From Trema orientale (Eukaryota; Streptophyta; Magnoliopsida; Rosales; Cannabaceae), in NCBI GenBank assembly GCA_002914845.1, contig JXTC01000154.1, forward strand, positions 320,610 through 384,609: a DNA stretch of 64,000 nucleotides, in the 5' to 3' direction. Positions 21,464-34,266 of this stretch are shown here, in pieces. The notes under the pieces are model-generated. The model did not search any database, was not told the origin of the DNA, and was given only the letters and a program-made list of their open reading frames with translations. The position numbers and the translations under genes are program-made. Numbering within the stretch: position 1 is the stretch's first letter; the number at the start of each line of letters is the position of its first letter.

Positions 21464-22049
21464 GCATAGATTATTCTCAGATTAGTTCTGTGGTATAGAG
21501 TTTCAAACTTGTTGAAATTGTTAATATGTGTGTATTTCAGATTCTAGATTTATATATATCTAATTTTTACATATTCTAGTCATGATTTACAATCTCATTT
21601 ATACCTATACAACATTGATTTCAGGTTTGGATAAGTGATAAAAATATCTAATGGAAATAACAGTTACATTGGTATATTAGAGTAATTAATTTAGTACCAG
21701 GCTATTTCAGTGCAACTTTGAGCATGTGAAACTTTTTTCAACTGGTAAAAAGTTAAAACTTAAACACCCTTCATTTTCTTTTAGTTGATACTATACAGCA
21801 TTTTTTCTAGTCGATTATATTTTGATGGAATACGAGTCACGGTTGTAGTACAACTGGTCATGACTATAGTTCGTGGCAGCTAGATATAGATTAATATTTA
21901 AGTACCAAGTTGTGACCTTATACATCATAAATAAAATGGTTTGTAAAGACGTTACTTTTGCAACTATAGGTACATATACCCTGTTGATTTTACCAGAGGT
22001 TAAATCTTCCAGCAAAATCTTTACAAGAAAAAAGTTATTTTTGACAGAG

Positions 22050-22450
22050 AAGTTGTGGAAGTACACTATTCTGAGGATCAATAGATTTGAAGATGTTATT
22101 CAATACACGGCCTATTTGAAGCATTTTACTAAGGAATGGAAAGTGAGAGCAGAGAAAGGCAGAGGAGTTTGGTCGAGTGGCTGCAGCAGCTTCATCTTGA
22201 TGATCAACCTCAACCTGATCATAAACAAAGGAAGGGCACGATAATCAGTGTTGGGATTTCAGATTCCCGAAAAGTTTTACTGAATTTTTACTTGTTGAAT
22301 CTGGTCCCTGCTCAGTGTGGGGAAGAAGACATAGCGGTGAAGCTTAGTCTGGTGGTGGTTATACTCAAAGGCCTAATTGTCGAAGAGAATTCAATCATCA
22401 TCGACAAGTGTGTCTTAGTCATGGAATTTTTAAGCATAGTTATAGCTTGT
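22050..22450 (+). pseudogene. frameshifted copy of the three-repeat family
   Basis: The first part reads EDVIQYTAYLKHFTKEW, matching the RLKDFMKRTW region of the gene at 3356-5387. The similarity then continues in another frame: RQRSLVEWLQQ, later IAVKLSLVVVILKGLIVEENS, matching LIEWMEK and EALLKCLNVEENS of the copy at 6432. The switch of frame near 22140 and the early end show a broken gene. It lies 0.6 kb after the 438-residue gene, same strand. Confidence 0.65.
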
Positions 22451-22499
22451 CTTGGTATATATTGCTGGTTTAATTAATTTGTGTCATTTTAGAGATAGA

Positions 22500-24004
22500 A
22501 CTGTATCTGGTTCATGCTTTTCCGACATAAGTTTCCTGATTCATCAACTCATGTTTTTCAAACAACAAGTTGTCAGGAGTGTATATTTACTGAATTTACA
22601 AACTTTATATGTTAGACCATACCAGAAAACCGACTTAACAGTACTTAAGCAGTTAAGCCAAATATTCTTTGTTAGAAGGTCAAGTTGTTTTTATCATTAA
22701 ATTCCTTAACTAAATTAAAAAAACCAACTATAAGGTCTGTAATCCGAATTTTTTCTTGAATAAGAAAAAAAATAACTAGAATTTCAAGCTTCCCCGGTGA
22801 GACAATAACTAATACTAGATCGATTGATTAACATAAGACACTCTAATTAAACGTATATATAACGAGGCATTAAGCGATGCTTATTTATAGTATATTTATA
22901 GTATACTGAATAAGTCTCCCTAAGCAATGACATATTAATTCCATCAGTTTAAAGTCCATCAAGAAAACCTATACATAAGACGTTACGAACATATACATTT
23001 TAACTATACATATACATAATGTAGTCTCTCATCATGTATCTAGTATTAATATTAAAGCAGAGTGACACTCCACCTTCCTTTATTTTTCCTCTAAGAAAGA
23101 TTTTTGGGGGGAAAGAAAAAAAAAGTCACGTGATTCATTTTTTCTTATTTGAATTGAAACAAAAAATGATATAAATTTTTTTCAAAAAAAATAGAATGTT
23201 TGATTTGATGTCTTGTTTTAATATATAAAATTTGGAGACATTAATTAGTAAAACTAAAAGTGTCAAAATAAAATTCTATAAACTTTTATAAAAGTATTTT
23301 CCTTTTTTGCATTTCCATGACTGTTTTTTCATATATTTTTTCCCTTCAAAATCTAAATTTAAAATGAAATCTCGACGTCAGAACTAGCCAATTCGGATCT
23401 AGATTGGACTTATTTGAATTAGCAAGGTTAACACATCAAATATCTTGTAGGTATGATATTCCACTATAACATGGCCAGTACATGAATTTCTTTAATTGAG
23501 AAAGACTGTCCTGCTCATTTTCATCATCATTACAATGATCTAAATATATATATATGGTTGACAATCCAGTATAAGGATAATGCTAAGTGTACTAAAATTT
23601 ATACCAAATTTTTAATACATTTGAGATAGCATTATTTAATTAGTATATTAAAATTTACCACAAATAAATTAATCATATTTACTAATTGAATATTGCGAAC
23701 TGACATATTGAATATTGCCAACTCATAAATATTATATATCATGCTCTTCTATTTTTTTTTCAATAATCAAATTAGGGGCTTTTCATTGAAAAAAAAAAAC
23801 AAGAAAGAGAAAAGAAAAACATAACAGGTAGTCCCAAAACAGAAAAAGGGCTAGTAATTCACTAAAGATTAAAGTCTAAAACAATATCTAAGTAGAATAA
23901 CACCAATTAAAGACTAAACCATAAGAGGTCATGACAAATTTTTGTTCTCCTGAAGTAGACCATGCATTATGCTATTCTTTAAACCATGAACTAACTCTAT
24001 TCTC
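22500..24004. other. intergenic DNA, no gene found
   Basis: AT-rich, with poly-A/T runs and a short TA run near 23545. I see no exon or clear repeat. Confidence 0.45.
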
Positions 24005-24652
24005 TACCATCTACACCACTCCACAATTCCTCAACTTTCAACACCATTTCCCTCTTAAGAATCTGATCCTCATGAGACCACCATCATCACTCTCATGACT
24101 GTCATTAAAAATCTCATACTTACAAGCTATCTCCCCAGATCAGAAATTGCACGCTTCTTCGTTACATTAGTCCTCTTTCTCAGCTCCCGTTTCCAACAAT
24201 GCCAACATCTTGCCAACCACTACACGATTCTCTACTTCCCGCAATTTCGGCTCGGGAGCGGCTTCGAATCGTCCAAAGACGCCTTCTTCCTTGTCCGGAA
24301 TCGAGAGAACGAAATCGACCATCGCGCGAGAGATCCTGGCCCCTAATTGAATCGCTCGATCTTTCTCCGATGAATGAAGGAACTCAATGTCATCATGATC
24401 GTGATCGTGATCATCACCATCAACTTGTTCGGGTTCGGTTTCGATTCGACTAAGCTTCCAGTATAGATTCGGAATCAGTGGGCGCCTAACTTCTTCTTCC
24501 GTTTGATCAGCAACGACACGAATGTCGTTGTCGTTTTCGTTTCGGTCAGAAGAACCGGGACTGCAAAAGGAAACTTTTTTTTGGAACCAAATTTGGCAGC
24601 TACAAAAACCTTGACGACTGTCGTTTTGATCATCAGACTCTGACGTCGCCAT
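24005..24652 (-). pseudogene. broken inverted paralog of the 255-residue gene
   Basis: The minus strand starts MATSESDDQNDSRQGFC and follows the protein encoded at 16550 through RAIQLGARISRAMVDFVLSI and VVVGKMLALLETG. Its frame then shifts and stops at 24167. About 240 bases corresponding to the middle of the intact gene are missing, after which nucleotide similarity resumes: GGGAGATAGCTTGTAAGTAT and CAGATTCTTAAGAGGGAAAT. It has an extra Asp/His-rich stretch (DGDDHDHDHDD). The remaining 161-residue frame might still be made, but the C-terminal half is lost. The leader motif GAGAAACAAACA before the ATG is kept. Confidence 0.75.
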
Positions 24653-24719
24653 TGTTTGTTTCTCTGGAAAATATATGAGAAAGGGCAAAACGAATGGAGA
24701 AAGGACTGAGCGAGTCACT

Positions 24720-24900
24720 TCTTGTTATTTTTGGGGTGACTGAGCGGTGACCTTTGTGATGTAATATAAACTTCTTATTGGTTAGGAGTGGGCAGGTGAG
24801 CAACGGCTTTGCGCCTTTTAGCAAATTGTAGCTTTTTTCGATCAGGAGAGTTTGTTATTCAATTCAAATTCTTGCTTTTCTTGAGATAAAGAGAGAGGAC
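24720..24900 (-). repeat. inverted copy of the 16-kb promoter block
   Basis: Read on the minus strand, AAGAAAAGCAAGAATTTGAA, CTCTCCTGATCG and AAAGGTCACCGCTCAGTCAC correspond to the blocks at 15993-16405. Together with the broken gene at 24005, this makes an inverted duplication about 7 kb from the original. Confidence 0.6.
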
Positions 24901-25002
24901 TGAGATTCTTTTTTTTTTCGGGGTGGGTTCTGGGGAAGATACGTTGCAATTATTTTTATTTATTTTGCTGGATATAAAGTTAATTTACAGATATTCAAAA
25001 AA

Positions 25003-25003
25003 C

Positions 25004-25045
<42 letters not shown>
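25003..25045. repeat. AAT trinucleotide microsatellite
   Basis: About fourteen uninterrupted AAT units. An open frame over this tract gives only poly-Asn and is not a gene. Confidence 0.9.
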
Positions 25046-25047
<2 letters not shown>

Positions 25048-25629
25048 AAGGGAGAGAGACAAAGGAGAAAAAAAAATCGGGGAAAGAATTTATTCTTCTA
25101 TTTAGTAAGTTGATATATACGTGGATAGCATATTCTCATCCTAGTAGCTCTTCATTCCTAATCGTAACATCTTCTGAACAATTGAAAAGATGTCACATTC
25201 ATATATCATTAGATAAATTAGTGTTAATTGTTAACTAGTATTAATTTTCAATGCATTAGAACTCCTCACTAACATATATAGCCGAGACCCGAGACCTATT
25301 TCTTTCACTTCATCATTCATTCCAGTTTTATCTCATTCAATCAAAGCACTTTATTCTTAAGGAATTCAAGCAATTTTACCCCATTTCTTGTCAAACATAA
25401 AACCTGGTGACTCTCTATATATTTCGTACCAAAATTTAAAGAAAAAAATTCATATGTAAATATGCGAAGGAATTTTTGTTTAACAAATGTAACAAATTAA
25501 GAGGATGATAATTAGTTTAGTATCCAAATATTATTTTCTGATTTTAAATCTTACTGTTGGTTGTTTTGGTATCCAAATCAGATTTTATAATTCCGAAAAC
25601 TAAAAAATCTGAGACCCAAATATAGAGTT

Positions 25630-25735
25630 GTCAAACATGGTGTATCATGCCAGCCGTACCAAAATTCAAAATCGCCAAAATATGGTGTATCATGCCGGCC
25701 GTACCAAAATTCAAAATCGCCAAAATTCAAAATCG
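25630..25735. repeat. short tandem duplication (about 47-bp unit)
   Basis: ATGGTGTATCATGCC(A/G)GCCG plus TACCAAAATTCAAAATCGCC occurs twice in a row, with a partial third copy of the end. Confidence 0.75.
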
Positions 25736-25740
25736 GTATG

Positions 25741-25960
25741 GGCTAATGCCATGTCCGATCATGTGCCTAAACATGTCACTCTATTTTAAGCAAAATTGGC
25801 CCATTTAATTTGTGAAAGTTGGCCAATTTAATTTATAAAATTTAATTATAGGCCAATGCCATGTTTGATTATGTGCCTAGACGTGTCACTCTATTTTAAC
25901 CAAAATTGGCCCATTTAATTTGTGAAAGTTGGCCAATTTAATTTGTAAAATTTACTTAAT
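25741..25960. repeat. 110-bp tandem duplication
   Basis: Two adjacent units start GGC(T/C)AATGCCATGT and run through GTGCCTA(A/G)AC(A/G)TGTC and GTGAAAGTTGGCCAATTTAA. They differ at several sites, so the event is not very recent. No coding potential. Confidence 0.8.
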
Positions 25961-26699
25961 TTGAGTATCATCTTATAATCATTTTTATTTTCCAAATCAT
26001 TCATTTTTACGAAAAAAACAAAAATTAACGTAATAAATTAAAGATAATTTATCATAGATTCTCTCAATTAAGCAGTCATTTATATATTAGAAAAATAATT
26101 TAAAATAATGTGTGTAATGTGCCATTTATATATTAGAAAAATGATTTAAAATAATATACATGTAACGGCTCACATAACTAGGACATGACACACATTTTGG
26201 CATGCCTGCTTAAACCGTGATGTACCGTAACCATTTTTAAAATAAGACATGTACTACTTTTACTAAGTAAGTGCGCAAGCACGGCAGACTGGATTTAGAA
26301 GCATAAATCTCCAAAAATTTTAATGGTTTTAATCGATTCTTTATTTTGTAATAAAAGAAGTGCAAGTTAGTCTTTGTTATTTATTTATCTTTTTATATTA
26401 GAATAGGATTGGATTGACACTACAAACCGCGTTCCGCATATATGTGATGACTAATCCGCTGGGAATTGATAATTCCAAATTTTCTATTTTCTTTTCTACT
26501 AATTTCTTAATACTAATTACAAGAATCTGGCCAAAAAAAAGTCATGCTTTGACTCGCAATTACCAAAAAAAAGTCATGCTTTGAATCTGGCCAAAAAAAT
26601 TTAAACGGCCATTCTCGGGGCCAGGACATGGTAACGAAAAAAGAGTAACGCACCAACTTGAACTAGCACTAGCTATAGTATAAATTAATATTAATAATT

Positions 26700-27183
26700 A
26701 AAGTGATCGTGAACAACACATAACCATATATATAGCTTATTTATATAAATAATATATGAATCCTAAAACGACTAGGAAACCAATTCTAAAAAAATTCGAA
26801 TTTACTAAAACTCTAATTTATCAAATTGAAATAAAGCACAATGATAATCTTAAATAATATTAGTACAGAATTTCAAATAATTTACTCCCGAGTTAAATTC
26901 GAATTATAGATATCATTTTGCCAATTATCGTTTGAAATTCGAATTTAAAGTGATCGTAAACAACACATAACCAGCTTATTTATACATAGATAAATAATAT
27001 ATAAATCCTAAAACAACTATGAAACCAATTCTAAAGAAATTCGAATTTATTAAATCTCTAATTTATCAAATTGAAATAAAGCATGATGATAATCTTAACT
27101 GATAATATAGAAATTCAAATAATTACTCCCAAGTTCAGTTCGAATTATAGATATCTTTTTGCTAATTATCGTTTGAAATTCGA
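26700..27183. repeat. 247-bp tandem duplication
   Basis: Unit 1 (26700-26946) and unit 2 (26947-27183) share AAAGTGATCGT(G/A)AACAACAC at the start and TTATCGTTTGAAATTCGA at the end, with small indels between. No gene inside. Confidence 0.8.
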
Positions 27184-27506
27184 CGTCATATATAACCTTT
27201 GTCTTCCTTTCAAATTGACATGTAAACTAGTAACTGAAGACGGAGAAGAAACCCCAGAATTGTTTTTAGTAAAAGAAACCCACAAAATTGACATACGTAC
27301 ATTAATGGGAATGCCTTTTGATTTTCAGGGGAAAAAAAAAATTGCTTAAAATGGCTGCTTTATGCAATACTTTGCAATATATATGAGCTATTGACAAAAC
27401 GTAATACTTCTCGCAGAACTGTTGCATACTCCAACATTATATGCTTTTTTAATTATTTTTATATTTAATTTATCACCAAATTGAATATGAAATCCTAGCT
27501 TCTTTC
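27184..27506. other. intergenic DNA left of the retrotransposon
   Basis: No supported gene. The last five bases, CTTTC at 27502-27506, are the left copy of the target-site duplication of the element that follows. Confidence 0.6.
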
Positions 27507-27771
27507 TATAGAATGACAATAATTCGGGAATTGGAATATTTCTCACTTGATTGTATTGACTAGAATACAGGTGTTTATATACAGAGAACATGATACGGAT
27601 GAAATCAATCAGATCATTTCTATTCCTAGAATCAAGTAAATCTATTCCTAGAATCAAGTAAATGAATGACAAGATAATAAAGTCCTAAGATAACGGTACA
27701 ATATGGAAATATACAATTGATTATTTTAAATAATTAACAATTATATTTATGATTACGTTTTGATTCTATCA
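27507..27771 (-). repeat. 3' LTR of the copia element
   Basis: 265 bp, nearly identical to 32249-32513. In element orientation it starts TGATAGAATC. A purine-rich tract (GCGGGGGCA) lies just before it, as expected for the polypurine tract. Confidence 0.95.
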
Positions 27772-30700
27772 TGCCCCCGCAAGATTGTGCTACGAGAGTG
27801 TATGCCAATCTTGGAACGATGAGTCTCAAACTGCTTGCGTGGAAGAGATTTTGTGAGTGAGTCCGCAAGCTGATCGGATGTGTGAACATGCGAGATCCGA
27901 AGTTGGTGCTTCGTAACCTGATCTCGAACAAAGTGAAAGTCTATTGCAATATGCTTCATTCTCGAGTGAAATACAGGATTGGAACATAGGTAAGTGGCAC
28001 CAATATTGTCGCAAAATATTGTTGGTATAGTGGAGAGTGAGATACCCATTTCAGTAAGTAAATGTGTAAGCCAATTGACTTCTGCCGTAGTCACGGCTAT
28101 TGCCCTATATTCTGCTTCTGTGGATGACCGTGTAACTGTATTTTGTTTTTTTGAACACCAACTGATCGGATTTGAACCAAGGAATACGACATAAGCTGAG
28201 GTTGAGGTGCGAAAATCGATATCTCCTGCCCAGTCGGCGTCGGCAAAGGCATGTAGATTGAATGGTGAGGACTTTCGAATAAGAATCCCATGAGTAGAGG
28301 TTCCTTTTAGGTATCTCAAAATTCGTTTTACAGCTTCCCAATGCTTAAGAGATGGACGATGCATGTATTGTGACAACTTGTTAACTGCAAATGAAATATC
28401 TGGACGAGTGAACGAGAGATATTGTAGAGAGCCAAGAATCTGACGATACTGAGTTGGGTCATGAGGTGGAGACCCATCGTGTAGCCGAAGTGACACAGAA
28501 GAGGATATTGGTGTTGAAACTGCTTTTGCATCTGACATTTTGGTTTTGACTAAAATATCATGGATATATTTGCATTGTGACAAGAATAAGCCGGTCGATG
28601 TCGTAGTTGCTTCGACACCCAGGAAGTAGCTTAGTTGACCAAGATCTTTGAGAGAAAATCGGTGAGCTAGTTGAGCAAGAAATTCATTCACAATGATGGG
28701 TGAGCTTCCAGTGACAATAATGTCATCGACATAAACAAGTAAATATATCGTGTGTTCATTATGATGACATATAAACAATGAGGTGTCACACTTTGAATTG
28801 TAGAACCCATTATTTTGAAGAAAAGATCTGAGTTCATTATACCATGCTCTCGGTGCTTGACGCAAACCATAAATTGCCTTGTTTAATTTGCACACATGAT
28901 TGGGATATTGAGGATGTACAAAGCCTGGAGGTTGCTGCATAAAGACATTGTCAGTAAGAGTACCCTGCAAAAAAGCATTATTAACGTCCAATTGTCGTAA
29001 AGACCATCCTTTTGAGACTGCAAGGCTAAGGATAAGTCTAACAGTTGCAGGTTTAATGACTGGGCTAAAAGTCTCAGTGAAATCTATCCCGGGCCGTTGG
29101 TGAAAGCCTTTAGCCACTAGACGTGCTTTGTACCTGGCAATGGTTCCATCGGGGTTTCTTTTGATTCGAAAAATCCATTTGCAGCCAACAAAATATTTTG
29201 TGTGGGGTGATGTGGTACAAGGGTCCAAGTGGAATTTTTTTGAAGAGCATCAAACTCATTGCTCATGGCTTGGCGCCATTGGTGCGACTTTTGAGCTTGT
29301 GTGATGGTGGTGGGTTCTATCTCATGAAGACTTGATTGGGTGTGAGTATTTAAGTCAAATATTTTTTTTGGCTTATAGATATTGTGTTTGGACCGTGTCA
29401 CAATTTGAGCTGGAAGGGAAGGTAAAGATTTTGAAGGTGAGAAACTTACTTGATTTGGAGAGTTGATGGAGTCATCATTGGGCCGAGGTGAAGTAGGATG
29501 ACCAGGATATGAGTTGGCACCACTTTGTGATTGACGGCTGAGTGGTGAAGGTGATATTTGTGATGGAGATAATGGAGAGGTATTTATTTGTGTTTGATTT
29601 GTATTGTTATGGGATTGAGATAATGGAGTATTCAGTGGGATATGACTAGGACTAGAATCAGGTAATTTATCATTAGAAATATCATGCTGGGAGGTTGACT
29701 CAAGAGTTATATTTGGAAGGTGGGGAGATATGTAATGGGGAAGATCATTTGGAAACCATATATGGAAAGAATCCTGGGTAACACGTGGAGTAGCCAAAGG
29801 AATGGTTGTAAGTGGAAAATTATCCTCATTGAAGATCACATGACGAGAGATAAATATTTTTTGAGATTTGGGATCATAACATTGATATGCATTATGGATA
29901 AGAGAATAACCTAGAAAAATGCATGGGCGAGAGCGACTCTCTAGTTTATGAGAATTGTATGGACGTAGCCATGGATAGCACAGACAACCAAATACTCTTA
30001 GTTTGGTGAGGTTGGGGTTTTTTTTAAAAAGCTTGTGATAGGGGGAGTCGAATCTTAGTACCGATATTAGCATACGGTTGATAAGGTATGTCGCAGTTTG
30101 GAATGCAAAGGTCCAAAATTTTAGTGGGATGGAGGCTTGATGTAAAAAGAGTAAGGCCAGTTTCCACTATGTGACGATGTTTTCTTTCAGCGGAGCCAAC
30201 ATAATCCGGGGTATAGGGAGGTGATTTGAGTTGTTGAATTCCAAATTTAGATAAGATATGGCTTAAACTTTGATATTCACCTCCACCATCAGAGTAAACT
30301 GTCTTAATATTTTTTTGGAAAAAATTTTCTACTAATTTCTTGTAGCGTTCAAAGATTAATGGTACTTCAGATTTTTGTTTGAAAGGGTAAAACCATGTGT
30401 ACTTTGTAAAATAATCTACAAAAATGACATAGTAACGAAAATTGTCAAATGATATTATGGGAGATGGTCCCCAAACATCTGTGTAAATTATTTCAAGTGG
30501 TGCACTACAGGAAATAGATGAAACTCCAAATGACAGTTTGTGACTTTTATTGCAGAGACATGAGTTACACATAGAAAAATACTTAGGACATGAGAGAGAA
30601 TGAGTAGATAGAAGTTTGTGTTGGATTGTAAGAGATGGGTGACCAAGACGACGATGCCAAAGCTCTGGAGAATTACTGGTAGTAACAAGGGCTGTGGGCG

Positions 30701-32236
30701 TTGTTATGGATGGAGAATAGGATGGCCACTCATATAGGTTTCCTTTACTCCGGCCTTGGACCAAGGATGCCCCCGTGTTCAGATCCTTCACAAGAAAAGA
30801 AGTTGGAAAAAATTCAATAGAGGTTCCATTTTGTTTGCAAAATTGAGAGACAGAAATTAAATTATTTTTAATAGAGGGTGCACACAAAATATTGTTGAGT
30901 GTAAATTTCGTATTCGCTAGATCTAACTGTGTAGAACCAATATGAGAAATTGAAATACCATTACCATCGCCAACTATGATATCCTCATTACCAACATAGT
31001 CAGAGTGCATAGAGAGGTTCTGCAGATCAGAAGTAATATGGTGTGTAGCGCCCGAATCAACGATCCAGTTGTTAGTGGACGCTGAGTCACCAGTCATGAG
31101 ATTTGCTTGCGGCCAGTTTTGCTGAAAGTTGGCTGGTTTGGAGCGATACCAGCAAACTTTGGCCACGTGACCAACTTTGTCACACAATTGACACACCAAC
31201 TGAGGTTGACCATGAGAGGTATTCGGACGCCATTGTTGTGGTTGTCGTTGGACAAAGGGGTATTGGCCACCACGACCTTGATTTTGGTGAGAGCGATTTC
31301 CTGGCTGTAAAAGGTTACTTTGGTGATTTTTATTGACGGGATATGATGTGAATCCTCTGTTGTTTGGGTTTCCTTGGCCATTTTTTTCTTTCTTGTTTTT
31401 CTGAGTAAACTGGGCAGTAATAGGCGAATTAGGTTCTTTGCTTGACTCATGTTTTTGCAGCATCTCATGGTCAAGTAATTTGTCATACAGTTCCTCAAAT
31501 GTGATTGGTGAGTCACGTGCTCGGATTGCAGTGGAAAGTTGTTCAAACTCATCGACCAGTCCATTGAGGACATGAGCAACAGCTTCTTCATCGCTTAAAG
31601 GATGACCACTCATGGCCAGATCATCAATGATGTTTTTCATCTTTTGCATGTATTCTGTCACAGAGGATCCACTTTTGGTGGTTCTCATAAGAGTTGAGAG
31701 AAGGGAAAGCATTCTGGTATTAGATTTATTGGCGAAGCTAGTCTCAAGTTTAGACCAAGCATCAGCAGAGGTGGCGCATTTGTTGATCATAGGTGCAACA
31801 GTGCCATTGACTGTGGATTGAATAGCCAACAACACTAGACGATCTTGACGTAGCCAAAGACGGTTTTCCGGATTGGGCGATAATATTTGCTCGCCTGTTT
31901 TTTTAACTTGTGCAGGTGGGCATGGAAGCGTTCCATCAACATACCCAAGCAGGTCATAACCAAATAGAAGATTGGTCATTTGAGATTTCCAGGATGAAAA
32001 GTTTCCACCTCTTCCAAGTTTGACGGGAATTTGGGATGAAACATTGAGTGAGATCAAGTTTGTGTTCTGAATATTCAAGTTGTTGTTTCCAACATTTACG
32101 ACAGCAGTGTTGGTGGATTCAGCAGAATTGACAGTAGACATGATGGTAGTTGGGAAAGAGAATAGAGAGGGGAAAGAAAAAAAAAATGAAGAGGTTTAAT
32201 TGAAGGAGAGGGATCGGCTTGCTCAGTGGCAATTGG

Positions 32237-32248
32237 GCTCTGGTACCA
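32237..32248 (-). other. primer-binding site (initiator tRNA-Met type)
   Basis: On the minus strand TGGTACCAGAGC directly follows the 5' LTR. It is close to the TGGTATCAGAGC motif used by most plant copia elements. Confidence 0.85.
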
Positions 32249-32513
32249 TATAGAATGATAATAATTCGGGAATTGGAATATTTCTCACTTGATTGTATTG
32301 ACTAGAATACAGGTGTTTATATACAGAGAACATGATACGGATGAAATCAATCAGATCATTTCTATTCCTAGAATCAAGTAAATCTATTCCTAGAATCAAG
32401 TAAATGAATGACAAGACAATAAAGTCCTAAGATAACGGTACAATATGGAAATATACAATTGATTATTTTAAATAATTAGCAATTATATTTATGATTACGT
32501 TTTGATTCTATCA
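32249..32513 (-). repeat. 5' LTR of the copia element
   Basis: 265 bp, direct repeat of 27507-27771. The right target-site duplication CTTTC follows at 32514-32518. It should carry the promoter and polyadenylation signals of the element. Confidence 0.95.
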
Positions 32514-32699
32514 CTTTCCCTCTCATCCATTCTCTAATACCTCTTTCTTCTCTCTGAAATTTCCCATCTACCTCTAGGCCATGCTTGAGCTTTGACTTGT
32601 TTTGGGCTCTTTTTCACTCTCTTGAGTTCATCTCTTCTCTCTAACATTCTCATTTCTCGCCTCACCACTCTGTCTTTTCAAAACTCATCACTTTCAACC

Positions 32700-33400
32700 A
32701 TCGTGTGTAGAATATTGAACACCACTGTTAGAAGATCGGCTTTACAGAAACGACAACAGCTAAAACCGATGTGAAAGTTAAGCTTTTTATAATACAAATT
32801 TTGCTTAAAATTTGAATTCTCGTTTCTCTCTTTTTTCTTTTTTTTTATCCTTCTCAAACTCATTTCTCTTCTTTTTTTTTTTCTGCCTCCTCTCTTTTTT
32901 CTCTACTTCCTTTTTATCTTCTTTCTCCTTATTCATCTATGTATGTAATATTTCTCCTTATCTTCTTTTTTTTTTTTTTTCCCTCTTCTTTCTCATTCTA
33001 TTTTCCTGTTCTTTTTTTTTTCATTTATCTTCTTCTTCGTTTTTCATCTTCCACTCTTTTTACTCCATCTTCATAAATACTTCAAGTTATATTTTTAAAT
33101 GGTATGAGAATAAGAGCAACCAAACAGTAGTAGTTATAATCGTAGCCAAATCAAACCGTAGCAAGAGAAGGTCAGATATAGCCGTAATTCTACAAATTAA
33201 TTTAGTTTTTTATAAAAAAAAAAAAATTGTCATTTTTCACGTCAGTTTTAAACTGACTTGACATCGGTTAAAAAGCAACGTGAATGAGAACTGACGAGAT
33301 AACCACAATATATAACGTCAATAGAATATTCATTGCATTCATGACCAACGAGGTATATTTTTCATATCACTTTATGAGTGACATGAATTTTGTTTTGGGG
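32700..33400. mobile_element. possible CACTA-type debris and pyrimidine-rich DNA
   Basis: Phrases such as AAACCGATGTGAAAGTTAAG, CAGTTTTAAACTGACTTGAC and ATCGGTTAAAAAGC resemble the repeated subterminal blocks of plant CACTA elements. Between them, 32.83-33.06 kb is a long T/C-rich tract that yields an artificial open frame. No terminus was identified. Confidence 0.3.
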
Positions 33401-34266
33401 TGTAACAATTTTTTATAATTAGTCACTAACTAAAAATATTAAGTCACACATAATGTGATAATTGTGCAATATGGGGTTAATTAATAAAATATGACGGGTC
33501 AAAATTACACAAGAAAATTTTGACATCTTGAGACAAGTGTCAATTTCTTATTGGGATATAGTCAAATTCACGCTACATCATCGAGAAGCTTGGACCACAT
33601 TAGTCATTATGCTATGTGTCACAAAATTATTGAGCCACTTGTCATACTATTATTGGACTATCATGGTATAAGTGTCACCATCTCCCATCTTGTTATTTTA
33701 GGAGAGGACACGTTGTGTGGTATGTGTCAAATTCTTGTGAGGCTCTTCTCATTTCCCCACCGCTTGTACAGCTCGTACTCCCTATATATATGTGTTGTGT
33801 TAGCAATGAACCGGTTCATTTTTCTTTTACTCTGAATACAAGTCCTCTCTCTCGCTCTCTTTCCTTGCTGTGTTTGTTTCTTCTTTCTATATATTGCTTT
33901 AATCCTCATCCGTGACTACGCTATCATCAGCACCACTTTCACCAAAGCCAACATGTGATATTCCTATTCCTTTATTATTAAACCTAGGGTATACAACCCT
34001 TTCACTCATCCATCCGTCGAAACCTAAGGTGGCAACTAAACACGTGTGCTTCTACCATTTCATGCATGTAACCATGGTGATAGTGTTAATCTTTTCTCAC
34101 TCTCTTTAGTGCGAAACTCAAGAATTCTTCTTGAAGAATTCCTTTTATTGGTCTCCTTGTTTATACTGGAGTCATATACCAATATGGCAAACTCTCTCGC
34201 ATGCAAAGAGTCCTCACAATTCACATTAATTTGTCTTCATCCTTTTACATACGAGAAAAGCTTTTA

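Larger units (their letters stand above)
27507..32513 (-). mobile_element. Ty1-copia LTR retrotransposon, young, nearly whole
   Basis: A 5.0-kb element in minus orientation. It has two 265-bp LTRs that differ at about three sites (near 1%), a 5-bp target duplication CTTTC on both sides, and a primer-binding site complementary to initiator tRNA-Met right inside the 5' LTR. Parts in order along the minus strand: gag with a CCHC zinc knuckle (about 31.1-32.1 kb), aspartic protease with DSGATHH (near 31.05 kb), integrase (about 30.1-30.6 kb, LWHRRLGHPS before it), reverse transcriptase with YVDDI (about 28.5-29.2 kb) and RNase H with STEAEYRA (about 27.85-28.15 kb). Integrase before reverse transcriptase is the copia order. 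The coding part carries about two breaks, so it is probably unable to move by itself. LTR divergence suggests insertion within roughly the last million years, using a common plant rate. Confidence 0.95.

Noticed and set aside
24923-25105. Open frame with poly-Asn
   Set aside because: Created by the AAT microsatellite at 25003-25045.
32812-33261. Plus-strand open frame of 149 codons rich in Phe and Ser
   Set aside because: It is a translation of a long T/C tract; no motif or codon signal.
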